Source: Sipunculus nudus (lineage: Eukaryota; Annelida; Sipuncula; Golfingiida; Sipunculidae). From it: a stretch of DNA of 64,000 bases. The notes below the pieces were generated by a model that was given only the letters and a program-made list of their open reading frames with translations, did no database searches and had not been told where the DNA came from. The position numbers were made by a program, and so were the translations under genes. Location: assembly GCA_026874595.1 (NCBI GenBank), contig CM049317.1, forward strand, positions 73,063,118-73,127,117, read 5' to 3'. Position 1 is the first letter of the stretch; every line of letters starts with the position of its first letter. Of this stretch, positions 23,346 to 32,689 are shown in pieces.

Positions 23346-23930
23346 CTAGTCTTTCTGTGTGTCATAGCAATACGTTCTGATCGTGTTTTTCAATGTCTGG
23401 TGAAAACGCTCGAGGGCGCCCTGACTTTCAGGATGGTATGGCGAAGAGCTGTACTGTTTTATTCCTAGTTCAAGCATAACTTGTTGGAATGAGCAAAACA
23501 TAAAATTAGACCCTTGGTCAGACTGGACGGATTTTGGTAATCCAAAAGTTGTGAAAAACGTGGTCAGAGGTTTGACAACTCTTTTGGCATTAATTTTGCG
23601 CAATGGTATTGCCTCAGGGAACCTGGTAGATGCGCACATAATTGTCAGCAAGTATTCATGTCCAGATCCTGTTTTGGGCAGTGGTCCAACACAATCAACA
23701 ATAATCCTACTTAATGGTTCCTCGAAAGCAGGAATAGGCCTAATTGTGGCCTTGGGAGGATTCTAATTGGGCTTGCCTACCATCTGGCATGTATGGCATG
23801 ATTTACAATATTGTACAACATCTTTCCTGAGGTTAGGCCAATAGAATTGTGCACTAACTTTCTGATAAGTTATATTTATACCTAAATGGCCAGACAAAGG
23901 AGCTTCATGTGCCATGCTTAGAATCTCGCT
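23346..23930 (-). pseudogene. pol: Integrase zinc-binding and catalytic domains (family 1 pol)
   Basis: The H2C2 zinc-binding module is at about 23790-23920 (HEAPLSGHLG...CKSCHTCQ). After an in-frame stop at 23763-23765 comes the DDE core: IIVDCVGPL, SDQGSNF and the SSPYHPESQGALERFHQ segment with the catalytic Glu. A second stop at 23346-23348 separates it from the next open stretch. All three catalytic acidic residues are legible. Catalyses LTR-end joining in intact relatives. Confidence 0.88.
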
Positions 23931-23934
23931 GCGA

Positions 23935-24070
23935 AAGCTTTTAGGTATTACTATTTGATGTTTGATGGCCCACTCATCATCAGCGCATACATCAGGTGGT
24001 CGTCATTTACGCATAAACAATCAATTTTTTTACATAGAAACAAACTGGGTTCTGTGACAGCTCATCTTTA
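23935..24070 (-). other. Spacer between protease-like region and integrase
   Basis: Upstream pol sequence in broken frames; no motif recognised. Confidence 0.4.
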
Positions 24071-24620
24071 GAAACCGCCCTTGGAAACAAAAACTTGAAA
24101 TATCAGGGTCCTTATGCTATTCCGCGATAAGTTCTGACCTTGAGAATACTGCATCCTGTACGGGCAAGTCATTAGACGAGTCACTAGTGACTCGCAGAGT
24201 GTTATTATCTGGACCATTATCCTCTGTGTGTTTTTCTTGGCCATAGATCTAGTTACAGCACATGAAGGATACAAACCAGGAATTTCGTGACTTTCCAGAT
24301 CAGTGTCCTGATCAAGTGACGGCTTTTCTGTCACTATCGGTACAGGCTGCACTTTATCACCTGCGACATCATTGCCTAGTAGCAACTGAATTCCCTTAAA
24401 GGGTAAAGTAGTTCTTATGCCCACAGTAATATTCCCAGAAATCAAATCTGATACTGTGAAGCGGAACTGAATTGTGCTTGTCTGAAAACACACCATTAAC
24501 AAGTGCATGTGCACAGTAACGGACCTTTTAGAAAATGGCAAAGTGTTTGTTAACATGAGAGTCTGGCCTGAACCAGTTTCCCTCAAAATTCTAATAGGGG
24601 AAGAACCTGAAAAATCACTT
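24071..24620 (-). pseudogene. Aspartic-protease-like region of gag-pol (family 1)
   Basis: A mostly open stretch on - begins ILRETGSGQTLML near 24595, in the position of the retropepsin active site (usually DTG or DSG), then continues with VTVGI, LPFKGIQLLLGNDVAGDK and CAVTRSMAKK, a layout common to gag-pol of this element class. The active-site Asp appears as Glu, which would abolish peptidase activity if read correctly. Downstream it runs toward the integrase module. Confidence 0.65.
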
Positions 24621-25405
24621 GAAAGTGATACAAAACCATCATGTATGAATGGCTCAAATAATCAATTTCAGAGTAATGAGAGGAATCTACTACCTCAACC
24701 TCATCAAACGAAGAACTGACATTCAAGGTGTCAGTCATAAACTCTGTTACAGAGTCATCTAAGGAATCAACATCCTTAGCAAACTCCTCATGGGAGTCAA
24801 CAGAGGAATTTTCCTCAGCAGAAACAAACTTTTGTTTGTCATAAGAGGACCTGACCTCATTTGAAATACTCTCGTAAGAGTCATAAAAGGGCTTAGCCTC
24901 TTTTAGAGAACACTCCTCGCAGGAGTCTCACTTAATTTCCAGCAGGAATCAACTGAGGATTTTACCCCACAATCTACGGAATCTTCTTTAGATTTAGACG
25001 GCACTTGGGCCTCCGTAGCATCAAACTCATTATTTGAGTCAAAAAAGGAGTTGTACCCCTCATTTACATAAAAAGAGCCTGGCTTTTGCACTATGCTATG
25101 CATAGATATTGAAACAAACCCGGAAGGTTTGCTATTTGGTTTATTCGCAAGTTTCTAGCAGTCAGATATTAGATGACCTTCCTTCTTGCAGTAATTATAG
25201 ATTTTCTTTGAAAATGACTGGTCTTTGTTGGACTTAGACACAGTTGACGTGGACTGAGGTGTAGCTTTGGGCTTTGCTGAACTATCAGGGCTACTAGTAC
25301 TGGGTGACTTCGCTTTAAACTTCTATTTACCATATTGATTTACATTCTTGTTTGTGAATGACTGGTTTGATTTGCTAGTAAAGGACATTTTGTGTGTCAA
25401 CGAAT
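24621..25405 (-). pseudogene. gag: gag C-terminal part with zinc knuckle (family 1)
   Basis: On - a zinc-knuckle-like YCKKEGHLISDC is encoded at about 25155-25200, followed by a low-complexity acidic/Ser-rich linker (24650-25100) with repeated EESS/DSYE-like words and several stops. The expected first Cys of the CCHC knuckle is not evident. It would bind RNA in an intact relative. Confidence 0.65.
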
Positions 25406-25540
25406 AATCATCAGCTAATTGAGCTGCAGTGTCAAGTGTTTAAGGGCTTTTCTCATCGAGAAAAGTTTTAACATCTACGTTAATGCAGCGCTTAGATTCT
25501 TCAAGCAAAATCAACTTGCGCAAATTGTCATAATCTTTCA

Positions 25541-26249
25541 TTAAATTTTTATAACTACACCAGCGATCAAACAACTGCTCTTATGTCCTAGCAAATTCGA
25601 CTTAGGTTTGTTCTTTGCGCTTTTCCAAATTTCTGAATTCTGGCGGTAAGCCTCTGGAACTAACTCATAACCTTTTAGGATTAACCGTTTTACCAGGTCA
25701 TAGTCAGTAGCAGCTTCTACTGAAAGCTCTGTATAAATTTCACTGGCCTTGCCAGTCAATACAGTTTGTAACAGCAAAGTCCAATTTTCCATCGGTCATT
25801 TTAAATTTTCAGCTACCTTCTCAAAGTGAAAGAACTATTTATCAACCTCTTTTCTTGAAAAGGTGGAACAAGTCTAATGTGTTAAGCAACATCAAATCTG
25901 TGAGTTGGGGCAGAACGTAGACTATGTTGTAGTTTCCAGTCGTTTTAACTCAATTTCTTTTTCTTTCTCTTTTAATGCTAGCTCATGTTGCATTTCCAAC
26001 TTTTTTAATTCTAATTGCATAGCAAGGCTGTCATTTTTTTATGTTTCAATTCAGTCTCTTCAATTAAACCTTTGCTAATAAGAAGTTGCATGATTTTAGC
26101 AATGATATCAGGCTTTCTCAAAGTTTTTTTTTTTTTTTCACATTTAGCCCAAAGTGTTGTCCCAAACGCAACAACTGGACTTTTGACAACTGTTCAAGTT
26201 GATCAGGGTCCGGATCGTCAAAAAATGTCTCTGGTTTGAAATCTGACAT
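25541..26249 (-). pseudogene. gag: gag N-terminal part, copy A
   Basis: Starts at ATG 26249 (MSDFKPETFFDDPDPDQLEQL), passes a region with a long T run on + that breaks the frame, a Glu/Lys-rich coiled stretch (ELALKEKEKEIELKRLE) and the gag core MENWTLLLQTVLTGKASEIY...YELVPEAYRQ at 25650-25792. This is the capsid-like region of the gag type used by these elements. Several stops. Confidence 0.75.
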
Positions 26250-26384
26250 GTTAAAACAATAACAAAAAACCACTGAGATAAATCCTGTAAACAATGTACT
26301 GTAAACAATATGTAATCGTGTAAACAATGTATGATATATCAATGTGTACAGGGCAAGGCCTAATAAATTTGAAAACTAATAAGC

Positions 26385-26402
26385 ATCCCGGACGAGCCCC
26401 CA
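26385..26402 (-). promoter_or_regulatory. Primer-binding site, tRNA-Pro type, copy A (internal)
   Basis: The - strand reads TGGGGGCTCGTCCGGGAT, the exact 18-nt sequence complementary to the 3' end of tRNA-Pro known from gammaretroviral leaders. It lies 6 bp inside the partial LTR at 26409, and is an internal duplicate, not the one next to the full 5' LTR. Confidence 0.85.
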
Positions 26403-26408
26403 ATTTTA

Positions 26409-26736
26409 TGTGACGGAACCTAATATAAACAGATCACGTATGCATGATGAACACAAATTTTGTAATGGAAATAAAAAAATCAGATTCTCTAACACTAGGC
26501 AGCGGGAAATGTCTAGGGGAATGAATAAAGAAGTCAGTGGATTTTTTGTTAACAAATAACTATAATTTATTCCTAAAAAAACCCAAATAATACAATACAC
26601 TAAATCAATACAATTATACAGTAAAAAAGCGTTATAGCAACAAGTCAATACAATCACACAGACAAATAATGGTACACTACCTCGATACCAACACCATCAC
26701 CAAGATAAGTCCTTTGAATGTTAACTCTCGGAGAAT
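26409..26736 (-). repeat. Partial LTR trapped inside the element
   Basis: About 328 bp identical or nearly so to the U5-side end of the 5' LTR (27732-28063), cut at the duplication joint. Confidence 0.9.
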
Positions 26737-27572
26737 CATCAGCCAATTGAGCTGCAGTGTCAAGTGTTTAAGGGCTTTTCTCATCGAGAAAAGTTTTAAC
26801 ATCTGCGTTAATGCAGCGCTTAGATTCTTCAAGCAAAATCAACTTGCGCAAATTGTCATAATCTTTCATTAAATTTTTATAACTACACCAGCGATCAAAC
26901 AACTGCTCTTATGTCCTAGCAAATTCGACTTAGGTTTGTTCTTTGCGCTTTTCCAAATTTCTGAATTCTGGCGGTAAGCCTCTGGAACTAACTCATAACC
27001 TTTAAGGATTAACCGTTTTACCAGGTCATAGTCAGTAGCAGCTTCTACTGAAAGCTCTGTATAAATTTCACTGGCCTTGCCAGTCAATACAGTTTGTAAC
27101 AGCATAGTCCAATTTTCCATAGGTCATTTTAAATTTTCAGCTACCTTCTCAAAGTGAAAGAACTATTTATCAACCTCTTTTCTTGAAAAGGTGGAACAAG
27201 TCTAATGTGTTAAGCAACATCAAATCTGTGAGTTGGGGCAGAACGTAGACTATGTTGTAGTTTCCAGTCGTTTTAACTCAATTTCTTTTTCTTTCTCTTT
27301 TAATGCTAGCTCATGTTGCATTTCCAACTTTTTTAATTCTAATTGCATAGCAAGGCTGTCATTTTTTTATGTTTCAATTCAGTCTCTTCAATTAAACCTT
27401 TGCTAATAAGAAGTTGCATGATTTTAGCAATGATATCAGGCTTTCTCAAAGTTTTTTTTTCACATTTAGCCCAAAGTGTTGTCCCAAACGCAACAACTGG
27501 ACTTTTTTACAACTGTTCAAGTTGATCAGGGTCCGGATCGTCAAAAAATGTCTCTGGTTTGGAATCTGACAT
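26737..27572 (-). pseudogene. gag: gag N-terminal part, copy B (truncated)
   Basis: Starts at ATG 27572 and repeats the gag core of copy A, then ends abruptly at the joint with the partial LTR. A transcript from the 5' LTR would meet this truncated gag first. Confidence 0.75.
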
Positions 27573-27707
27573 GTTAAAACAATAACAAAAAAACACTAAG
27601 ATAAATCCTGTAAACAATGTACTGTAAACAATATGTAATCGTGTAAACAATGTATGATATATCAATGTGTACAGGGCAAGGCCTAATAAATTTGAAAACT
27701 AATAAGC

Positions 27708-27724
27708 ATCCCGGACGAGCCCCA
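27708..27724 (-). promoter_or_regulatory. Primer-binding site next to 5' LTR, one base short
   Basis: Reads TGGGGCTCGTCCGGGAT, lacking one G of the five in copy A. This is the site positioned to prime reverse transcription of the whole element. Confidence 0.8.
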
Positions 27725-27731
27725 AATTTTA

Positions 27732-28487
27732 TGTGACGGAACCTAATATAAACAGATCACGTATGCATGATGAACACAAATTTTGTAATGAAAATAAAAA
27801 AATCAGATTCTCTAACACTAGGCAGCGGGAAATGTCTAGGGGAATGAATAAAGAAGTCAGTGGATTTTTTGTTAACAAATAACTATAATTTATTCCTAAA
27901 AAAACCCAAATAATACAATACACTAAATCAATACAATTATACAGTAAAAAAGCGTTATAGCAACAAGTCAATACAATCACACAGACAAATAATGGTACAC
28001 TACCTCGATACCAACACCATCACCAAGATAAGTCCTTTGAATGTTAACTCTCGGAGAATGACAGTCCAGTGGAAAGTTCTTGCAACAACACCGAAAGTAA
28101 ACTGAAGTCCAAATGTATAAAATCAGGAAAAATCTTGAAAATGTATAATTGCCGCATTCGTCGGATAAAGTCTTTGAATCTTACACACGCTTCTGCGTCA
28201 ATTGGTATCTGCTCCGCTGTCTGCCCAACAACAACCCTTTATATACCTTCACACCTCAAGCCAGGAATTTTCCACTTCTAGAACAGTCTATAGGGTCTTG
28301 TCCAACACACGTTTCAGGAATTATCTAGAAAGACATAGCCGTGTGTCTTTACACATAGCAGACTCATCACGTGACCCACGACCAGGCGTGAAAACCAAAG
28401 GCTCACAAGACAACGAGAGTTCAAACAGTACGGAATGTAACAACAACACGAGTAACACCCGGGTCACATAATAGAGCACCTATAACA
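27732..28487 (-). repeat. 5' LTR of family 1 element
   Basis: 756 bp, TGTGACGGAACC to CACCTATAACA on the + strand, both ends slightly mutated from TGTTACGG/GTAACA. Followed by the ATGT duplication. Confidence 0.9.
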
Positions 28488-28491
28488 ATGT
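28488..28491. repeat. 4-bp target duplication (ATGT), right
   Basis: Matches 20434-20437. Confidence 0.8.
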
Positions 28492-28629
28492 CTGTCAACC
28501 AGCAATCATGGATTCACACGTCCTATGCGCTACAACTGTGCCATGCAAGACGAGTTGGATGTGAGGGGTCGAGTAGGGATATTTAAATCTACTGTTGAGA
28601 ATTGGTCGTGGTTGTTAAAATGAGGATTA

Positions 28630-28945
28630 ACTTTTGCCCGGACCCAATATGGGATTTAGCTATTATGTTGATCAAAAACGTAATAGAAACGTCATTATTT
28701 TCCAAATCCTCTGCCGTTTTATCCGGATATAATTTGTCTATAAATCCAATGTCGCTGGTGCATATAATAGCATTTCTTTACTCCCATGGGGACTCAAAAC
28801 AGCACAGGCTTCATGCGTGGTGTCGAAGAACTGGAATAAAAATAATTCTGATTTTGATAATGAGAAATTATAATGAGGTCGATAAGGGCACGGGGTTGCA
28901 AGAATAAAGTAATCAAAGGACAGCATGTGGTTTCAGACGAACTTT
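28630..28945 (-). repeat. Inverted fragment of the 10.8-11.4 / 57.5-57.8 kb segment
   Basis: The reverse complement matches 57520-57830: GGATTTAGC-TTATCTTGATCAAAAACGTAAT and CGATAAGGGCACGGGG-TGCAAGA reappear inverted. It directly precedes the normally oriented unit segment at 28945. Confidence 0.85.
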
Positions 28946-29800
28946 TTATCAGTCGACTGTCAAGGCTGCCTTTGTCTGTTATTATTACCATTTTAAAATT
29001 TCCGGAATATACAGCCTCTGATATTCTCAAACCTCAGCACATCTGCGTGTATGGTGTAAAAAAAAATTGGGTCTAAACAAACCATTTTTGTTGCATCTAA
29101 TAAATCTTATAAATTTAAAGAGTTACGAAAACTTTAGATATTATAATTGTAAAGTTTAAATAAAAACCTAGACGTTTCAAAATGAAATAAATTTAAGCAT
29201 ATTAACACGCCAGTTAACCCCAAAAATTGGAACAATATGCACCTTTCATCTCCCTCACCACGACACGTTCTACCAGAATTAATACGGGATATCGCTTCTA
29301 CCGATACTCTCGAGTGTGGAGGCAGTAAATGACTGCATGCATGAAACACTGCAATCAAACAACTAGTGCCCCCTAACGTCCAACGTCCAGGGTAGCCAGT
29401 CTCTTCATTCATCACGGCTGCGAATGCACCGTGCACAATGTTTTCATCAATAGATCATCCTGATAATTATCATTTATTATATGTTTTATATTACGTTAAA
29501 ATATTATCGGAACATGAAACGACATTAGAATTTGCAACATTCAGCACAGTTGGCATTAGAACTTGATCTTGAATCCACTGCATCGCAGGATTATATAGGG
29601 GAACTGTACACAGGGTCTTTCAGTCATGCATAAAGGTACACTTCAGAGGTATGTCTTACATCCTGGTACGCCACAACTGTATTTATGCAATAATCATATT
29701 AATTAAAAAGAGTTCATAGCGTGTATAAACTATCATGGTGGGGATAGTCTGTTTCGTCCGTGCTAATGAGTGTCCAACTGAATCACGTTTGCCTACCTGC
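28945..29800 (+). repeat. Duplicated-unit upstream segment, receptor copy 1
   Basis: Collinear with 44505-45265 and 58470-59280 (CGACTGTCAAGGCTGCC, CTACGTT-AAAATATT, GGGTCTTTCAGTCATGCATAAA, GAGTTCATAGCGT-TATAAACTATCAT). The solo LTR seen at 43.3 kb has no counterpart here. Confidence 0.85.
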
Positions 29801-29801
29801 T

Positions 29802-29810
29802 CCGACAAGG
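29802..29810. repeat. LINE target duplication CCGACAAGG, left
   Basis: Repeated at 30613-30621 on the other side of the LINE insertion. Confidence 0.85.
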
Positions 29811-30612
29811 TTTTTTTTTTTTTTTTTTATTTTAATTATACAAATAAACATATACAAAACTATGACAAAATACATATACAGAGAACAAATAAAAAACATA
29901 ACACAGTGTTACACATACACAAGTTAAAGCACGTTCATGTTCACATGTATGAACTTATGATGAGCATATAAATATACTTCATTAAAGTTGATTAGTTTTA
30001 AATCGAATCAAAGTTACAATATTTCCAGGTTTCTTGAAATTCTGTCAAACATCCATGTTTTTCTGCAATTTTTCTCTCAATATCATAGTTCTTTTTCAAT
30101 CTGTGAATAAAGCTGTGAATAGTCGGATTAACATTACTATATCTACAATCATACAGGTATTTTTTCCCTATTAATACTACAATGTTTTCCAGTTTTCTTA
30201 AATTGTTTTCTTCTGTTATTCCAAATATAACATTGTTCATATATTCTGCCCATCTTATATTAAAAGAAAATATTTTACATGTTTCAACTTCATGCCAAAA
30301 TGTTTTGCTAATTCTACACTTGAATAAGAAATGTTCCAAATTTTCCTCTTCACCTTCACAAAAAGAACATTGGTCAGTTTCTACTATTTTACATTTATAC
30401 AGCCAGTCATTTAAGGTCAATGCCCTATGAATAATTCTATATTGTAATTCTTGAAGTTTTTTATCTCTTGTGAGTTTCCTTGGCAATTCATATATATTTT
30501 TTCACTGTTCATCTGTAATGTTATACATTTTGCTATGTGTCTTGACTCCAGCGCTCTTTTCTATTGGTATTTCCCTCAGCAGGTTTGAGTAAATAAATTT
30601 AGCAATTTAGCA
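29811..30612 (-). mobile_element. 5'-truncated L1-like LINE with poly(A) tail
   Basis: About 800 bp. The - strand ends in A18 (T run 29811-29828). It is flanked by the 9-bp duplication CCGACAAGG, the hallmark of target-primed reverse transcription. The units at 45.26 and 59.28 kb have uninterrupted sequence at the same place. Coding content is the ORF2 C-terminus. 5' truncation is normal for LINE insertions. Confidence 0.9.
29998..30486 (-). CDS. LINE ORF2 C-terminal zinc-binding region (partial ORF)
   Basis: A 162-codon open stretch, reading LQELQYRIIHRALTLNDWLY then CSFCEGEEENLEHFLFKC (a C-x2-C...H-x4-C RT-terminal zinc-binding motif at residues 40-57) and KTFWHEV, ending in the terminal VVLIGKKYLYDCRY region with a natural stop. 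Upstream of the first Met the frame continues (KFIYSNLLREIPIEKS) with a single stop near 30500. The start Met is only the first after that stop. It is a fragment of a replicase and not a functional gene. Confidence 0.85.
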   Translation of the reverse strand: MPRKLTRDKKLQELQYRIIHRALTLNDWLYKCKIVETDQCSFCEGEEENLEHFLFKCRISKTFWHEVETCKIFSFNIRWAEYMNNVIFGITEENNLRKLENIVVLIGKKYLYDCRYSNVNPTIHSFIHRLKKNYDIERKIAEKHGCLTEFQETWKYCNFDSI

Positions 30613-30621
30613 CCGACAAGG
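30613..30621. repeat. LINE target duplication CCGACAAGG, right
   Basis: See 29802-29810. Confidence 0.85.
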
Positions 30622-30954
30622 TGTTTATCTCCATCTATAGATACAAGAAACGGCATTGGCCTTATCCCGTATTCCAGGGCATCCACAAATTCCATTTTAC
30701 GAAATATTTGAATCGTGGTTATTTAGTTATGCTTGAATTAACTTTCGATTTCAAAATTGAAAGTTTAGAAAATGTCGAGGGATTAATGCTCGTAAATGAT
30801 ATGGGTTTGCACTACAGTAACCGAAAATAGCCTGAAACGTAAGAATGAAGGCATAATAGTGCAGCAAAATATAAAATAGTGTGATTGACAGAAAGAAAAG
30901 AAATGAACGATCTCAAAATTCCAGAATATGTCTCTTATGAACGCTCTATGGATT
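30622..30954 (+). repeat. Receptor upstream region, copy 1
   Basis: Conserved with 45275-45605 and 59290-59625 (CATCTATAGATAC-AGAAACGG, ATTCCAGGGCATCCACAAATTCCATTT). Probably 5' intron or UTR of the receptor; no coding frame is kept. Confidence 0.7.
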
Positions 30955-30968
30955 TAGATTTCTTTCAG
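30955..30968 (+). promoter_or_regulatory. 3' splice acceptor before receptor copy 1
   Basis: TAGATTTCTTTCAG followed by GTCAAAAAGG. The same pyrimidine tract plus CAG occurs at 45606-45620 and 59629-59640, 49 bases before the ATG each time. This suggests a 5' non-coding exon upstream and a single coding exon. Confidence 0.6.
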
Positions 30969-31017
30969 GTCAAAAAGGGTACGCGTGTTTGACGGATATC
31001 TATACACAACAGAGATC

Positions 31018-31978
31018 ATGGCAACAAATACGACAGGCTGGACAAGTCCCAAAACTGAATATCCAGAAGAAAGGGACTTAACAACGCTTGTGACGTCATC
31101 TCCGGCGTCGACGCGTTCAACTGGAACTTTAGTGGATGAATATACTTTTCTTGTGATTTTAATCACCAGTCTCTGCTTTAATCTGTTGGGAACTGGCCTG
31201 ATGGTTCGTAAAAAGGTCCGATCACAAACAATATCTTGGTACCTGTTATGCTTGTGTGCGTCAAATGTTGTACAAATGACAGTGCTTTTAGTCGTCAACA
31301 TAGTTGGGATAGATATTCCCGACCTCCCCACTTACACGTGCACTGCCGCCACTTTTTGCCTCGCCATATCCAAAATATTTGGCCAAGGATCTTTAGCTGG
31401 GATGTCCGTTATGCAGCTAGGCGCTGTGGCTGTTCCTTTCAAGACGTCCATCTGGTGGTCAAAGAAGAGAATTGTGATCAGCTCCGGAATCCTGCTGATG
31501 TTCATCTGCCTCATCACTGCCGTTCCCATGGTAACCGCAGATTACAGCGGGCCAGGTTGTCCGGACATCGTTCACAAGTTCCTTGTGGCAGAAAACGTTG
31601 TGACACAAATTATTGCCATTGTGACTTTGTTCATAACAAATATACTTACGGTGGTTTATATGATAAAAACAAAGGAACAAAGGGCAGCAATCAAAGGGAA
31701 TACAGAAGCGTTAACAGCCGTCATTGCGAAATATCGTGCTACTGCCATCACAGTTACTTCTATGTTTATATTATTAAATAGTCCAATTTTGATTATTCTT
31801 ACTTTCCAATTTTTTTAATGGACAACCACAGCCATGGGCTTATATGGTGAGCAAATATCTCCCATCGGTGTTCTCGGTACTAACGTTCTTTATATTGATA
31901 TGCACTAATCGAACTTTGAGAGCAGAACTGAAGGACATGTTGTCATTGTTCATAATGAGCCGGGAAGGAATGGAGTAA
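31018..31978 (+). pseudogene. Divergent seven-transmembrane receptor (GPCR-like), copy 1, frameshifted
   Basis: ATG at 31018; the frame also opens upstream from a GTG, but ATG is at the same place in all copies. Visible: extracellular N-terminus of about 40 residues with sequon NTT at residue 4; TM1 42-63 (FNLLGTGLMV), TM2 72-97, Cys108, TM3 109-138, TM4 151-172, Cys181 in loop 2, TM5 195-216, a basic loop (KTKEQRAAIK), TM6 242-264. An extra T in a T run at 31810-31816 shifts the frame and gives TAA at 31816-31818. TM7 and the tail (LRAELKDMLSLF) continue in the next frame to 31978. The layout and the Cys pair fit a class-A-like receptor, but the DRY box is replaced by MQLGAVAVPFK and NPxxY is absent. 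A lineage-specific chemosensory or orphan receptor is my inference. The lesion could be a sequencing error in a homopolymer. Confidence 0.8.
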
Positions 31979-31999
31979 CAAATATAAAGAGGTTATCCT

Positions 32000-32005
32000 A
32001 ATAAA
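32000..32005 (+). promoter_or_regulatory. Polyadenylation signal AATAAA, copy 1
   Basis: 22 bases after the receptor stop, conserved in all three copies. Confidence 0.55.
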
Positions 32006-32009
32006 GGAA

Positions 32010-32340
32010 TAATAGTTCATCCCAAGCCTAAAGTAAGTTTTTTCAACCAATGAATGGCCATGTAAGGAAACTTATGTTTCACTAGGCAATTTCTTTCAAT
32101 GATTGGTCAGGTTTTGTAGTGTGTGGCTGGAACTACAATTTGTATATGTCAATTTTGTGTGATGATTGGCAACTATGCATAACTAAATGTATGACACATT
32201 TAATTAGCTTATTGGTAAAATTCACTGAACATATTAAGTTTATTTTAAATTGTGTCCTGGTTTTCCGTTGATGGTGGAATGATTTCATATGTGTGTATCA
32301 TGATAATTTGCTAAATAAAATCAGTAGAAGTTCTTTCTGT
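32010..32340 (+). repeat. Receptor 3' flank, also at 46660-46990
   Basis: Collinear with the copy-2 flank (AAGCCTAAAGTAAGTTTTTTCAA, AGTGTGTGGCTGGAACTAC, AGAAGTTCTTTCTGTGAAATTTACT). Non-coding. Confidence 0.85.
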
Positions 32341-32534
32341 GAAATTTACTATGCATAAACCGACGATAGAGAGTAAGAGGAGTACAGAGGCACAGAGAAA
32401 ACACACAAATTGATAAAGCGAGACATGATGAACCCGGAGGAGAACCAAGGATAGACAGATTGAGCGAACGAATGCACAAACAGAGAAAAAGAGAAAGAGT
32501 AAAAATAAAGAAAACGAGGAAAGAACAGGAGCAC

Positions 32535-32536
<2 letters not shown>

Positions 32537-32597
<61 letters not shown>
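32537..32597. repeat. (GA)n microsatellite
   Basis: About 30 GA units, longer and purer than the broken GA arrays at the paralogous site 47184-47460. Arg-Glu or Ser-Leu peptide frames across it are artefacts. Confidence 0.95.
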
Positions 32598-32599
<2 letters not shown>

Positions 32600-32689
32600 A
32601 TGAGAGCGCAGAAGAAGGCGAGCGAGAGAGCAAGATGAATGGGAAGAAGATCTGCATGATGCCCTCCATCTCCGTGTTTAGACAACCAT

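Larger units (their letters stand above)
25406..26736 (-). repeat. Tandem duplication copy A (gag 5' half, leader, PBS, part LTR)
   Basis: 1,331 bp repeated almost exactly at 26737-28063. The junction at 26733-26740 joins LTR sequence CTCTCGGAGAAT to gag sequence AATCATCAGC, sharing AAT, so it looks like a microhomology or template-switch join. Differences between copies are few (for example a T-run length change near 26126 against 27455). Confidence 0.9.
26737..28063 (-). repeat. Tandem duplication copy B
   Basis: Second copy of the 1.33 kb unit, continuous at its right end with the rest of the full 5' LTR. Confidence 0.9.
20438..28487 (-). mobile_element. Full-length LTR retrotransposon, integrase-before-RT type (family 1)
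   Basis: An 8.05 kb Ty3/gypsy-class element read right to left: LTR (28487-27732), primer-binding site, gag, protease-like region, integrase, RT, RNase H, polypurine tract, LTR (21203-20438), with ATGT duplicated at both sides. Integrase lies upstream of RT, the order reported for Gmr1-type elements and the opposite of ordinary gypsy. A 1.33 kb tandem duplication has copied the 5' leader, half of gag and part of the LTR. Gag and pol both have stops and frameshifts, so the element is not autonomous. The two LTRs differ at roughly 25 places in their first 330 bp, so insertion is not very recent, whereas the internal duplication copies are almost identical. Confidence 0.9.

Noticed and set aside
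31236-31781. 181-codon + strand frame overlapping receptor copy 1 (also at 45990 and 59908)
   Set aside because: A +1-shifted shadow of the receptor, conserved only because the receptor nucleotide sequence is.
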